This document shows positions 8,036 to 15,066 of a stretch of DNA of 15,320 nt, piece after piece. Below the pieces are notes generated by a model. The model did not search any database and was not told where the DNA came from. It was given only the letters and a program-made list of their open reading frames with translations. How positions within the stretch are numbered: position 1 is the stretch's first letter; each line of letters begins with the position of its first letter. The position numbers and the translations under genes were made by a program. This stretch comes from Leptolyngbya sp. SIO4C1 (GTDB lineage: Bacteria > Cyanobacteriota > Cyanobacteriia > Phormidesmidales > Phormidesmidaceae). The stretch is taken from NCBI GenBank assembly GCA_010671975.1, contig JAAHIA010000068.1, forward strand, positions 1 to 15,320. Direction: 5' to 3'.

Positions 8036-8080
8036 TAGACTTGATGTCTAAGTTATAGACAGCGGCCTCACCAAGCTCAA
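8036..8080 (-). promoter_or_regulatory. promoter of the PEP-CTERM hydrolase gene with inverted repeat at the start site
   Basis: Read on the - strand, TTGAGC (8075-8080) and TATAAC (8052-8057) are separated by exactly 17 bases, a good sigma-70-type match. The expected start near 8045 falls inside a perfect inverted repeat TAGAC-TTGAT-GTCTA (8036-8050), which may be an operator. The leader to the ATG at 7984 would be about 60 bases. Confidence 0.5.
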
Positions 8081-8165
8081 GGCAATGTAAGCCGTTTTTC
8101 ATGAAGGTGAGATAAAGCTGACGCTTGGGCATGAAATTTTGATTAAGTTTGCGGTTCCGATGTCA

Positions 8166-8196
8166 AAGAAAAAGCCCTGGCAAAACGCCAGGGCTT
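8166..8196 (-). terminator. intrinsic terminator of the DoxX gene
   Basis: On the - strand, AAGCCCTGGC and GCCAGGGCTT form a perfect 10-base stem (8172-8181 with 8187-8196) around a 5-base loop, running into TTTTTCTTT. It lies 50 bases past the DoxX stop. This is the clearest rho-independent terminator in the window. Confidence 0.9.
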
Positions 8197-8245
8197 ATTT
8201 GCAAGGAAAACTGGTATCTAGCAGAACGAGAATTCTGCGATCAGG

Positions 8246-8782
8246 CTACTTAGCGGCCGCTTCTGCTTCAGCTGTAGAAGCTTCGTAAGCCTTCTCTAAG
8301 CGCATGATTTGCTTAGCGCGAGCAGACAGCGCATTCTTGTCTAGCAGGTTAGCAACCATGGCATCCACTGAGAACAGACCGCCACCGTTGATCAAGAAAA
8401 AGAAGAAAGCAGCTGCATAGATAGCCGACAGCTCTAAGTAAGGCAGGCTAAGCCCCGCTACTTTGACGTGATGGTACATGGCAACGCACATCGTGCCAAA
8501 CAGCCCCAAAGCTGCCGGGCGGGTAAACAGACCAACTGCCACGAGCGGTGCCCCAATCAGCTCTGTGAAGGCTGCGACGTAGCTAAAGAAGATGGGAAAC
8601 GGCAGGCCAATGTAGGCAACGTAGGCCTGAGCGAAGCTCTCAATATTTGCCAGCTTGTCTAGGCCGTTGTGCACCATCATGACGCCAATCACGACGCGCA
8701 AGATAGCCAGCGTGCTTTGAGACCAACTGTTTGGGTTGACGTTGGGTTTAAAGATCTGAGCGAGCAGAGAGGTCTTTGCCAT
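8246..8782 (-). CDS. DoxX family integral membrane protein
   Basis: The 178-residue product shows four membrane segments, at roughly 23-42, 60-85, 87-106 and 112-135. The DoxX pattern of an Arg-led first helix ending in G..KL is present (ILRVVIGVMMVHNGLDKL, about 27-44), as is ELIGAPLVAVGLFTRPAAL after it. The C-terminal 40 residues are charged and alanine-rich, probably cytoplasmic. DoxX proteins are small quinone- or redox-associated membrane proteins with no single agreed activity; some act with thiol-stress or thiosulfate:quinone systems. The bases before the ATG are pyrimidine-rich (TTCTCCTCATC) with no Shine-Dalgarno. It lies 94 bases past menH on the same strand but has its own AT-rich promoter region and its own terminator, so it is probably a separate unit. 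Confidence 0.9.
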   Translation of the reverse strand: MAKTSLLAQIFKPNVNPNSWSQSTLAILRVVIGVMMVHNGLDKLANIESFAQAYVAYIGLPFPIFFSYVAAFTELIGAPLVAVGLFTRPAALGLFGTMCVAMYHHVKVAGLSLPYLELSAIYAAAFFFFLINGGGLFSVDAMVANLLDKNALSARAKQIMRLEKAYEASTAEAEAAAK

Positions 8783-8828
8783 GATGAGGAGAATCCGAAA
8801 TAAATTGTTTACATTTGTATATATATAA

Positions 8829-8857
8829 ATATTAACGAAATTATTAAGGAATGTGAA
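8829..8857 (-). promoter_or_regulatory. candidate promoter of the DoxX gene
   Basis: On the - strand TTCACA (8852-8857) precedes TAATAT (8829-8834) with a 17-base spacer, in the very AT-rich gap between menH and doxX. The -35 matches consensus at 5 of 6 positions and the -10 at 4 of 6. The leader would be about 40 bases. Confidence 0.4.
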
Positions 8858-8876
8858 TGTATAGATTGAGGGATTC

Positions 8877-9605
8877 CTAGGCCTTTTTTTTAGGGAAACC
8901 GTAACAATTGCAGAGAAACTGCGTTATCAGTTCAGTAAAGGCTAGCGGCGCCTCCCAGGGAACGCGATGGGCGGCCTGTGGAATCGCAGCGTGCTCAATC
9001 ACGGAGCAAGTTTTGGTCAGCTCAGCCCCAATGGTGCTATATTTCACATCTGCGCTGCCGGTGACGTAGAGGATGGGCGGCTGCCGCAGCTGAGCCAGAG
9101 CCGGTCGCAGATCAGCCTGGCGCCCTTTTGAATAGTTTTCAAAAGCCTGACAAACTCGGGAGCGCGAGAGCTGCGATCGCGGCTGCGGATTGGGCCTACC
9201 TGCAAAGACGGGCTGGCTATCCCACGCGGCTAGCACCTCTGCCCAGGGCTCGGTCAAAAATCGCTGACCCCAGGCGCGATCGTGCTGCCGGCAGGCGGCC
9301 CGTTCGGCCGCATCGGCGACGCCCGGATCGGCGGCTATAATAATTGCCCCGTTCCACAGCCTGGGCTGCAGCACCAGCGCCTGTAGCGCCAACCGCCCGC
9401 CTAGCGAGTAGCCGAGTAGCACGCGATCGCCTGCAGCCTGAGCGGCCACCGTGCGATTAAACTGCTGGGCCCAGGCGGCGCAGCTGGGGGCTAGGGTTTG
9501 CCACAGATCTATCGCGACTATCTCCAGCGGTAGCGTCAGCTGCGATCGCAGCGAGGCCCAGACGGCCGGCGTTTGTAAGTTGCCATGCAGGCACCAAAGC
9601 TGCAT
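8877..9605 (-). CDS. menH: MenH-like alpha/beta hydrolase (SHCHC synthase)
   Basis: The 242-residue protein has the alpha/beta-hydrolase triad: Ser67 in GYSLGGRLAL, Asp186 in GSADVKY and His213 in AAH. GYSLGG, the W..QPVF element (128-134) and the D.K[FY] pattern after the acid are typical of MenH, which eliminates pyruvate from SEPHCHC to give SHCHC in menaquinone/phylloquinone synthesis. In cyanobacteria that pathway makes the phylloquinone of photosystem I. The oxyanion-hole segment is LHGNLQTPAVW near residues 6-16. Its ATG overlaps the TGA of the upstream transaldolase-like gene (TGATG), so translation is probably coupled. An A8 run near the 3' end encodes the terminal PKKKA. Another C-C bond hydrolase is the alternative. 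Confidence 0.78.
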   Translation of the reverse strand: MQLWCLHGNLQTPAVWASLRSQLTLPLEIVAIDLWQTLAPSCAAWAQQFNRTVAAQAAGDRVLLGYSLGGRLALQALVLQPRLWNGAIIIAADPGVADAAERAACRQHDRAWGQRFLTEPWAEVLAAWDSQPVFAGRPNPQPRSQLSRSRVCQAFENYSKGRQADLRPALAQLRQPPILYVTGSADVKYSTIGAELTKTCSVIEHAAIPQAAHRVPWEAPLAFTELITQFLCNCYGFPKKKA

Positions 9606-10273
9606 CAGCCTGCTGCTGCCCGCTCAAAATCAGCGGTAGCCGCTGAGGTCGCCTCGACGGCAAAAAAGGCAGCTGCGATCGCGGGTGAGAACGTGAAAGT
9701 ATCAAGACCGTGCGCTGCCAGCACTGCAATATCCTCAACGCTGCGAATGCTGGCAGTCAAAATGCGAGTCGTGCTGTGCACGCCTGTGAGCGCCTGCTGC
9801 ATAGTCGCAAGCTCTGAGCGACCCTCTCGGCCCAAGTCATTAATGCGGCCCAGATACGGCGCTACGTACTCAGCGCCAACCGCCGCCGCAATCAGTGCCT
9901 GATGCACTGCATAAGCTGCCGTCAGCGTCACTCTTACGCCGGCTGCAATCAGCTGGGTAGCCGCTGTCGTGCCAGTTTGCGTCACCGGCACCTTCACCAC
10001 AACGCGTGAATCGATTGCCGCTAGCCGCTGACCGCGCTGCACCAAGGCCGGCACTGTCTCACCCCAGGTCTGCAGCTGCACCTCTTGGGCTCCCAAATCA
10101 AACGCCCGCTGCGCCAGCTGCTCTAAGCTGGCTGCCGTGCAGGGAACCTGAGCTCGCTCTAGCAGCAGCGGATTAGACGTCACCCCGTAAAATAAGCCTG
10201 TCGGCATCCAAGTCTGCCAGGCCTCAACCTCAGCCGTATCTAAGTAAAGTTGCAAGCGAGAAGAACTCTTCAT
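9605..10273 (-). CDS. transaldolase / fructose-6-phosphate aldolase family protein (TalC/FSA type)
   Basis: The protein has the short TalC/FSA form of the TIM-barrel aldolases: LYLDTA at the N-terminus, GVTSNPLLL after it, Schiff-base lysine in VVVKVPVT, then GAEYVAPYLGRIND and ILTASIRSVEDI near the C-terminus. It would interconvert sugar phosphates by reversible aldol chemistry; transaldolase and fructose-6-phosphate aldolase cannot be told apart here. I start it at the ATG at 10273 (about 222 residues), because the family begins a few residues before LYLDTA and a GGGG lies 5 bases upstream. The longer frame to 10315 uses a GTG and adds 14 residues of no family resemblance. Its stop overlaps the menH start by one base, an operon although the two pathways are not obviously related. 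Confidence 0.85.
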   Translation of the reverse strand: MKSSSRLQLYLDTAEVEAWQTWMPTGLFYGVTSNPLLLERAQVPCTAASLEQLAQRAFDLGAQEVQLQTWGETVPALVQRGQRLAAIDSRVVVKVPVTQTGTTAATQLIAAGVRVTLTAAYAVHQALIAAAVGAEYVAPYLGRINDLGREGRSELATMQQALTGVHSTTRILTASIRSVEDIAVLAAHGLDTFTFSPAIAAAFFAVEATSAATADFERAAAG

Positions 10274-10373
10274 GCTAGCCCCGCATATCTTGGATTTTCG
10301 CAAATTAATTTTCACGGATTTGGCCAGTTACCTAGCGCATAATAGCGTTAAGCGCGAACTTTAGAATTCAGCT

Positions 10374-11141
10374 ATGACCGATACTTCTGCGAATCAGCCC
10401 CTCTCCGGTGAGCTGTCTCACAATGAGCTAGCCGCCACAGTTGCATCTGAGCCTGTCCCGGAGGCGGAAGACGCTACTCATGACGCTGCTCATTCAGAAA
10501 GCCCTTTAGAAAGCCCTTTAGAAAGCGATCAGGCTGAGAACCCGACTGACGAGGCCAATGAGACTGCCGCTGATGCGGCACCACCGCGCTACACAGTTGC
10601 AGACTATCGCAGCTATGAGGACGGCAGCGGTCAGCGCTATGAGCTAGTGGATGGTCATCTAGAAGCGCTGGTGTCCCCTAGCTTTAAAGAAGTTTTGATT
10701 GCTCAGTTTCTCAAAAAAGAATTTGATCAGCAAATTGAGCAGCTGGCCCAGCCCTGGCAGTGCTTTGCAGATGCCGGTCTGCGTACCGGCTGGCGTAAAG
10801 TGAGGCTGCCGGATGTCTATATTATTCACGCTCAGCAGGTTGCAGAAGACCTCGTTGCCAATTCGATGATCTGTCAAACTGCGCCGGCGCTGGTGGTCGA
10901 AGTTGTGAAGCCCGCTTCAGCTAACGTGACCTACCGGCACAAGCGATCAGAATACGCAGCGTTAGGCATTCTTGAGTATTGGATTGTTGATCCGCTGCAG
11001 GCCTATGTGGCCGTCTTATCTCTCAACGACGGCCTTTACGAAGACACCGTTTTTCAAGCAGAAGATATCGTCGTATCGCAGCTGTTTCCTAGCCTGACGC
11101 TCGATGCAGAGAGCATCCTCGTGGCTGGTGGCCTGGCTTAG
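10374..11141 (+). CDS. Uma2 family (DUF820) endonuclease-like protein with acidic N-terminal extension
   Basis: Residues about 72-250 form a Uma2/DUF820 domain, a PD-(D/E)xK-fold family greatly expanded in cyanobacteria. Visible elements are YTVADYRSYEDGSGQRYELVDG at the start, LPDVYII with Asp147, LVVEVVKP with Glu176, and HKRSEYAALGILEYWIVDP with Lys190. These give the usual acid-acid-lysine arrangement. The first 71 residues are very acidic and low-complexity, rich in Glu, Asp, Ala and Ser, and include a doubled SPLE from a 12-base tandem repeat. Most family members begin close to the domain, so the extension is unusual. No ribosome binding site is visible. The cellular function of Uma2 proteins is unknown, and nuclease activity is inferred from the fold. 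Confidence 0.9.
   Translation: MTDTSANQPLSGELSHNELAATVASEPVPEAEDATHDAAHSESPLESPLESDQAENPTDEANETAADAAPPRYTVADYRSYEDGSGQRYELVDGHLEALVSPSFKEVLIAQFLKKEFDQQIEQLAQPWQCFADAGLRTGWRKVRLPDVYIIHAQQVAEDLVANSMICQTAPALVVEVVKPASANVTYRHKRSEYAALGILEYWIVDPLQAYVAVLSLNDGLYEDTVFQAEDIVVSQLFPSLTLDAESILVAGGLA
10497..10520 (+). repeat. 12-base tandem duplication inside the Uma2 gene
   Basis: GAAAGCCCTTTA occurs twice in a row and is followed by another GAAAGC. It is in frame and encodes a repeated SPLE in the acidic extension. It could vary in copy number between strains. Confidence 0.85.
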
Positions 11142-11165
11142 GTTCGCTGTTTTCCTAAACATAAA

Positions 11166-11239
11166 CGGGCCTGACGGGATTCGAACCCGCAACTTCCGCC
11201 GTGACAGGGCGGTGCTCTAACCAATTGAACTACAGGCCC
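11166..11239 (-). tRNA. tRNA-Asp (anticodon GTC)
   Basis: The 74-base gene folds as a normal cloverleaf. GGGCCTG at the 5' end pairs with CAGGCCC, the D-arm is TTCAATTGGTTAGAGC, the anticodon loop is CTGTCAC with anticodon GTC, and the T-arm holds GGTTCGAACCC. The discriminator base is G, as expected for tRNA-Asp, and CCA is not encoded. It lies tail-to-tail with the Uma2 gene. Confidence 0.97.
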
Positions 11240-11252
11240 AAGAGCGATCTCT

Positions 11253-11281
11253 ATTGTGCGGATTCGTTTGTCCTTTGTCAA
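11253..11281 (-). promoter_or_regulatory. sigma-70-type promoter of tRNA-Asp
   Basis: On the - strand a perfect TTGACA (11276-11281) is followed after 17 bases by CACAAT (11253-11258). Transcription would begin about 7 bases upstream of the mature tRNA 5' end. This is the strongest promoter match in the window. Confidence 0.8.
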
Positions 11282-11326
11282 ACTTTTTTAGAGAATTAGC
11301 GCTGGCTGAGCAGCGTCATCCCAGAA

Positions 11327-12898
11327 TCATCGCCAGAAGGGTTCGGCAAAGCGAGCTAGCCACTGCTTAACATGGTAGGTAGCGCGGCAGTCGTCCTCGT
11401 TGTAGCGCAAAATAGCCTCTAGATAGCGCTCATCGCCCGTCGCCAGCCAGCTATCGTACCAGCAAATAGACTGTGCTCCGTTGGCTTCTGCATCTCGCCA
11501 TTCGAATCCCATCCAGCGGGCGATATGCTTGAGCGCGTAGCTCTCAACCGGCAGCGTCACTGCCTCAGTCACACATTTGTGAATGTCTACAAAGTGGCGC
11601 AGTAGCGAATCAATATCAAGCTGGCTGCCGTAGGTGTCAGCCAGACGGCGCACCGTTTGAGCCTCGTAGGGACAAAAATGATATATCGGCTTATCGGGAT
11701 ACTGGGCCACCACTTGCTGAAACTGCTTCCAGGCAGCGGCTTCATCGGTTGGGTCAGGACCCATCAGGGGTAAAAAAGTTTGGCTTTGAGCAGCGTGGTC
11801 AATGACCAGGAGACCGTGCAGATAGACGAGATCCCGATCGGGGGCTGCTTCAATGTCGAAGTATAGTTCAACATTGGCGCTAGGTAAGTCGCTGGGCAAA
11901 AGCGGGAATAGCGTATTCGCACGAGTGCGTGCGATCGCAACATTATCCCTAGCTGCCTGCGCCTGATGCACCAGCTTTTCTGCAATTGATAGTTCAAACC
12001 CAGCTTTTATTGATAGGCGCGCTGGCTCTATTGCCGCCAGGCTATCCACCGTGGTTAGCCCGAGCGTTGCTAAATGCTGATAGCGGTTGGCTGTGACACC
12101 CGGCAGCAGCGACAGATGCTGCTGCGACTGGGCTATCTGATAGCAGTGCGGTAGCCAAACGCACATATCGCAGCGGCTGCGGCTGATAAATACTTCTGGT
12201 GGCGCATCAGCCTGTAAGGTTTCATAGCAGTCATCGAGCAGCTCTAGCAGTCGCGGCAGCTGCCGATCGAGATCGACCACATAGTCTTTCTCGCGTAAAA
12301 TTAGCCGACTCTCAGCCGACCAAATCCCCTGCAGGGCTGACAGCAGATAGGCATGAAAGGTGGCGACTAGCTGATATTCGAGCTTGGGCTTTTTGCCCAG
12401 TTTGATGTTGATCGGGGCGTAGTGCCAGTCGCCCAGCCAGGAAGCCCCTGTCTGCTTGACTAGTAAATCTGGCTGGCCGACGTAGTGCAGACCCTCCGGG
12501 CCTTCTAGCACCAAGATTCCCTGATAGATGTAATCGACCCCCTGCTCCATCAGGTCGCGCGTTGCGGCCGCACCGGCTAGCCAGTGACCGGTCGGGTAGC
12601 GAGGTCGATGCCGAGGCACGTAGCTCTCTAAAATTTGCCGACGATGCAGGGCGCTATCCTGGCGGATCTTGAGCAGGTAGTCGCTGGGTTCATCCTGCTG
12701 CGCCAGATCGCCAAAGCGATCTAAGAAAAATCGCCGGCTGCAGCGCTGAAAGTAAAACAGCATTTCGTCCGTCAGCCACTGCACGCGTCGCGATTGTACA
12801 GCTGGCTGGTGGGCAATCTGACCGGGCGAGATTTTCTGACGTGCCAGCTTGCGATCGCTAGCACCTGACGATGGGGGCTGTGGAAACCTAGCAACCAC
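11327..12898 (-). CDS. TM0106-type RecB-like nuclease with C-terminal RNase H-like exonuclease domain
   Basis: The 523-residue product joins two nuclease-type domains. The N-terminal RecB-like part has Cys53 in FQRCSRRFFLD, then GQPDLLVK with Asp144, INIKLGKKPKLEYQ with Lys166, and a Cys cluster C243-x2-C246-x5-C252. Together with Cys53 that gives the four-cysteine iron-sulfur arrangement known from AddB-like nucleases. A stretch like helix-hairpin-helix (LLPGVTANRYQHLATLGLTT, about 264-283) follows. The C-terminal RNase H-like part has FDIEAAPD (Asp348, Glu350), IYHFCPYEAQT and YNEDDC, a DEDD-type exonuclease pattern. The start is GTG with GGAG 3 bases upstream; the first 38 residues lack family resemblance, and a GTG at 12784 just before QWLTDEM is an alternative start. 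A role in nucleic-acid processing or repair is inferred. It is a single gene. Confidence 0.85.
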   Translation of the reverse strand: MVARFPQPPSSGASDRKLARQKISPGQIAHQPAVQSRRVQWLTDEMLFYFQRCSRRFFLDRFGDLAQQDEPSDYLLKIRQDSALHRRQILESYVPRHRPRYPTGHWLAGAAATRDLMEQGVDYIYQGILVLEGPEGLHYVGQPDLLVKQTGASWLGDWHYAPINIKLGKKPKLEYQLVATFHAYLLSALQGIWSAESRLILREKDYVVDLDRQLPRLLELLDDCYETLQADAPPEVFISRSRCDMCVWLPHCYQIAQSQQHLSLLPGVTANRYQHLATLGLTTVDSLAAIEPARLSIKAGFELSIAEKLVHQAQAARDNVAIARTRANTLFPLLPSDLPSANVELYFDIEAAPDRDLVYLHGLLVIDHAAQSQTFLPLMGPDPTDEAAAWKQFQQVVAQYPDKPIYHFCPYEAQTVRRLADTYGSQLDIDSLLRHFVDIHKCVTEAVTLPVESYALKHIARWMGFEWRDAEANGAQSICWYDSWLATGDERYLEAILRYNEDDCRATYHVKQWLARFAEPFWR

Positions 12899-13061
12899 AG
12901 GCTCCAGTCTGTCTTCTACAGTTCAGCTGATGGGCTGTTAAAACCGCTATTAAAACCATCGAGGAACGGGTAGTATGCCTGCTGCTTCAAAAAATGCACC
13001 CAGGACAGCAGCGCATGGTCTTCTCATCTAGCTTCAGTATTAACACTTACTTAACAAAACA

Positions 13062-14192
13062 TCAAGCAATCAAACCGCCGCTGAGTCGCTGCAGCGCTCG
13101 CTGGGCCACGTCTGAGTAGCGCAGTTCTCCGCTGAAGACCCGCACCATCTGAGCCGTGCCGCGCGGGTTTTTAATGCAGATTTTGTAACTCAGGCCGGGC
13201 GCTTTATAGAACAGGGCAGCGAGCCGCTGCGCCCAGCGCATTTCGCGACCTATCTCCTCCGCGACGACTTGAGTATAGTCAGCCAGCGCCTCGGCTGTTC
13301 CCTGCAGGGCCCGATCGATCGCTTCGGCTGCCTTCAGTCCGCTCAAGATCGAGGGGCGAATGCCCTCAGCCGTGAACGGATCAACCACGCAGGCTGCTTC
13401 TCCTGCTAGCAGCGCATGCTGCGTGTGCAAGACCTGATCGGTTTTCCAAATGCAAAGCGGGTGGCCGTGCTGCTCGGCTGCCTTGAGGTTGACATTAAAC
13501 TGCGCAGCATAGTCTTCTAGCGGCTGAATCAAATCGCGAGACTTGCGGGTGCTGCGGCCGAAGATGCCGCTGCCAATGGAGTAGCCATCCGCCTTGGGAA
13601 AATTCCAAACGTAGCCGTTCTTGAGCATTCCCAGCTCAAAATGCACCACGTGGCCGTCGGGCACTGGCAGGCGCGGCTCTGCTTCTAGCGCCCCCCCCAC
13701 AGTAAATTCACGCTCCTGAAAGCCCAGCCATTTGGCCACCGGACCGCGAGCCCCGTCGGCCGCAATCAGATACTTACCCTGAACCGAACCTGCGCTGGTA
13801 TTGATTTGCCAGTGGTCGCTGCAAAATTCGATGCCGGTTGCCTTAGTGCTGTCTTGCAGCGTGACGCCCTGCTGCTGTGCCTGCTGCACAATATAGTGAT
13901 CAAACTCGTCGCGGCGCACCATCCAAATCGCTTCCGTGTTAGTAGGGATGTCAGCCTCCACTGCGTCCTTGAGCTTGTAGGTATAGCGTACTCGCGTCAC
14001 TTTTTGGGAAATGACTGGCTCAAAGCTAAAGTCAAACCACTGCGCGATCTGAGGTGAGACGCCGCCACCGCAGGGCTTATAGCGCGGCAAAGGCTGTTTT
14101 TCTAGCAGCAGCACCGAGCGGCCGCGCTTCGCTAGATGATAGGCAGCGGTTGCGCCTGCAGGCCCGGCCCCAACAATCACGCAGTCATACAT
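13062..14192 (-). CDS. geranylgeranyl reductase family FAD-dependent oxidoreductase
   Basis: The 376-residue flavoprotein has the dinucleotide-binding GAGPAGATAA at 8-17, the family signature PRYKPCGGGVSP (36-47), a second FAD contact AADGARGPV (144-152), the substrate-domain element GYVWNFPK (193-200) and the C-terminal FAD motif LLAGEAACVVDPFTAEGIRPS (261-281). Family members reduce isoprenoid double bonds, for example on the tails of chlorophyll, tocopherol or archaeal lipids. The length and sequence look like the second cyanobacterial paralogue rather than ChlP, which is usually a little over 400 residues; this is a judgement from memory and not an alignment, so I give no symbol. The ATG lacks a ribosome binding site. 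A 12-base inverted repeat CAGTT-GA-AACTG (14258-14269) lies in its upstream region. Confidence 0.87.
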   Translation of the reverse strand: MYDCVIVGAGPAGATAAYHLAKRGRSVLLLEKQPLPRYKPCGGGVSPQIAQWFDFSFEPVISQKVTRVRYTYKLKDAVEADIPTNTEAIWMVRRDEFDHYIVQQAQQQGVTLQDSTKATGIEFCSDHWQINTSAGSVQGKYLIAADGARGPVAKWLGFQEREFTVGGALEAEPRLPVPDGHVVHFELGMLKNGYVWNFPKADGYSIGSGIFGRSTRKSRDLIQPLEDYAAQFNVNLKAAEQHGHPLCIWKTDQVLHTQHALLAGEAACVVDPFTAEGIRPSILSGLKAAEAIDRALQGTAEALADYTQVVAEEIGREMRWAQRLAALFYKAPGLSYKICIKNPRGTAQMVRVFSGELRYSDVAQRALQRLSGGLIA

Positions 14193-14303
14193 AAGCTAAT
14201 GAAAAATAACGGTAAAATTCAGCCAAATGCCTTCCGATTTTAGACTGCCCTGCTTAACAGTTGAAACTGATAGGCTAAAGCAGTTCTATCAAAATTCATA
14301 TTT

Positions 14304-14375
14304 ATGTCTGGATTAGCTGGCTCAATGGCGCTCGCCGTCTTTGGGATAGTGTTCTATCACCTAGCCTCTTGCTGA
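14304..14375 (+). CDS. possible 23-residue hydrophobic peptide upstream of the SGNH hydrolase gene
   Basis: This ATG-to-TGA frame ends 10 bases before the ATG of the SGNH hydrolase gene. It starts MSGLAGSM, has a hydrophobic centre (ALAVFGIVFYHLA) and ends in a single Cys. It could be a small membrane peptide or a translated leader. There is no Shine-Dalgarno, and chance is quite possible at this length. I do not recognise a family. Confidence 0.22.
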   Translation: MSGLAGSMALAVFGIVFYHLASC

Positions 14376-14385
14376 CTGGCACCCG

Positions 14386-15000
14386 ATGAAAGACACGCGC
14401 ATCTGCTTCGTGGGCGACTCTTTTGTGAACGGTACCGGTGACCCGACCTACCTTGGCTGGGTCGGGCGCGTTTGTCAGCCCTGGCCGCAGCTGACGGTCT
14501 ATAACCTGGGCGTTCGCCGCGAGACCAGCTTAGACATAAAGCAGCGCTGGCAGCAAGAAACCGAGCGACGGTGGGGGCAGGGATGCGATCGCAGGCTGGT
14601 CTTTTCTTTCGGTGCCAACGACATGACCTTAGAGAGCGGTCGCTGCCGCGTTGACCTAGAAGCCTCAATCGCCTGCGCCCGTCAAATTTTGATACAGGCC
14701 CAGCGTCAGGCTGCGATCGCGGTGCTCATGATCGGACCGCCGCCGGTTGCCGACGATCCTGACCACGCTCAGCGGATTGTCGCTCTCTGCGACCGGTATG
14801 CTCAGCTTTGTCGCAAGCTTAAGGTTGCCTACCTGCCCACGGCCCGAGCGCTCTTACAGAGCCCAATTTGGCGGCAAGAGGCCAGCCAGGGCGACGGCGC
14901 TCATCCTGCCGCAGGCGGCTATGCAGCCCTGGCTCAGCTTGTGCTTGACTGGCCTCACTGGCAGCTTTGGCTGCAGGGTTCGGAGCGCGCTGCTCCTTGA
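14386..15000 (+). CDS. cytosolic SGNH/GDSL-type hydrolase
   Basis: The 204-residue protein lacks a signal peptide and carries the SGNH blocks in order: FVGDSFVNGTGD with nucleophile Ser12, the Gly of block II around NLGVRRETS (40-48), FGANDMT with Asn78, and GDGAHPAAGGY with Asp170 and His173. This is the compact acylhydrolase/thioesterase-like form of the family, related to arylesterase/lysophospholipase proteins. The substrate cannot be told. All catalytic residues are present, unlike the PEP-CTERM relative at 6836-7984, which has Asn in place of the block III Asp. The two are distant in sequence and length and are not a recent duplication. No ribosome binding site is visible, and a hairpin terminator overlaps the stop codon. 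Confidence 0.87.
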   Translation: MKDTRICFVGDSFVNGTGDPTYLGWVGRVCQPWPQLTVYNLGVRRETSLDIKQRWQQETERRWGQGCDRRLVFSFGANDMTLESGRCRVDLEASIACARQILIQAQRQAAIAVLMIGPPPVADDPDHAQRIVALCDRYAQLCRKLKVAYLPTARALLQSPIWRQEASQGDGAHPAAGGYAALAQLVLDWPHWQLWLQGSERAAP

Positions 15001-15010
15001 GCAGCCTTTT
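14989..15010 (+). terminator. hairpin terminator of the SGNH hydrolase gene
   Basis: GCTGCTC and GAGCAGC form a perfect 7-base stem around a CTT loop (14989-15005), followed by CTTTT. The TGA stop lies within the hairpin. The T tract is short, so the efficiency is uncertain. Confidence 0.5.
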
Positions 15011-15066
15011 ACGGTTGAATCTCAACCTCTGAATCTCTAGCCTTGGGATTCTGAGCGTTCCAACAT

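Larger units (their letters stand above)
546..14720. repeat. dispersed HIP1 octamers (GCGATCGC)
   Basis: Perfect GCGATCGC sites begin at 546, 1262, 1862, 2128, 4338, 6903, 9173, 9423, 9542, 9675, 11931, 12851, 14585 and 14713. This density, about one per 1.1 kb, is a known mark of many cyanobacterial genomes. Nearly all lie inside coding sequence. Confidence 0.95.

Noticed and set aside
10274..10315. Upstream GTG start for the transaldolase-type gene
   Set aside because: The added residues lack family resemblance, and the ATG at 10273 has a better ribosome binding site and matches the usual N-terminus.
12899..13061. CTGCTG/CAGCAG inverted repeat as a terminator of the flavoprotein gene
   Set aside because: The loop is about 20 bases and the T run lies inside it and not after the stem.
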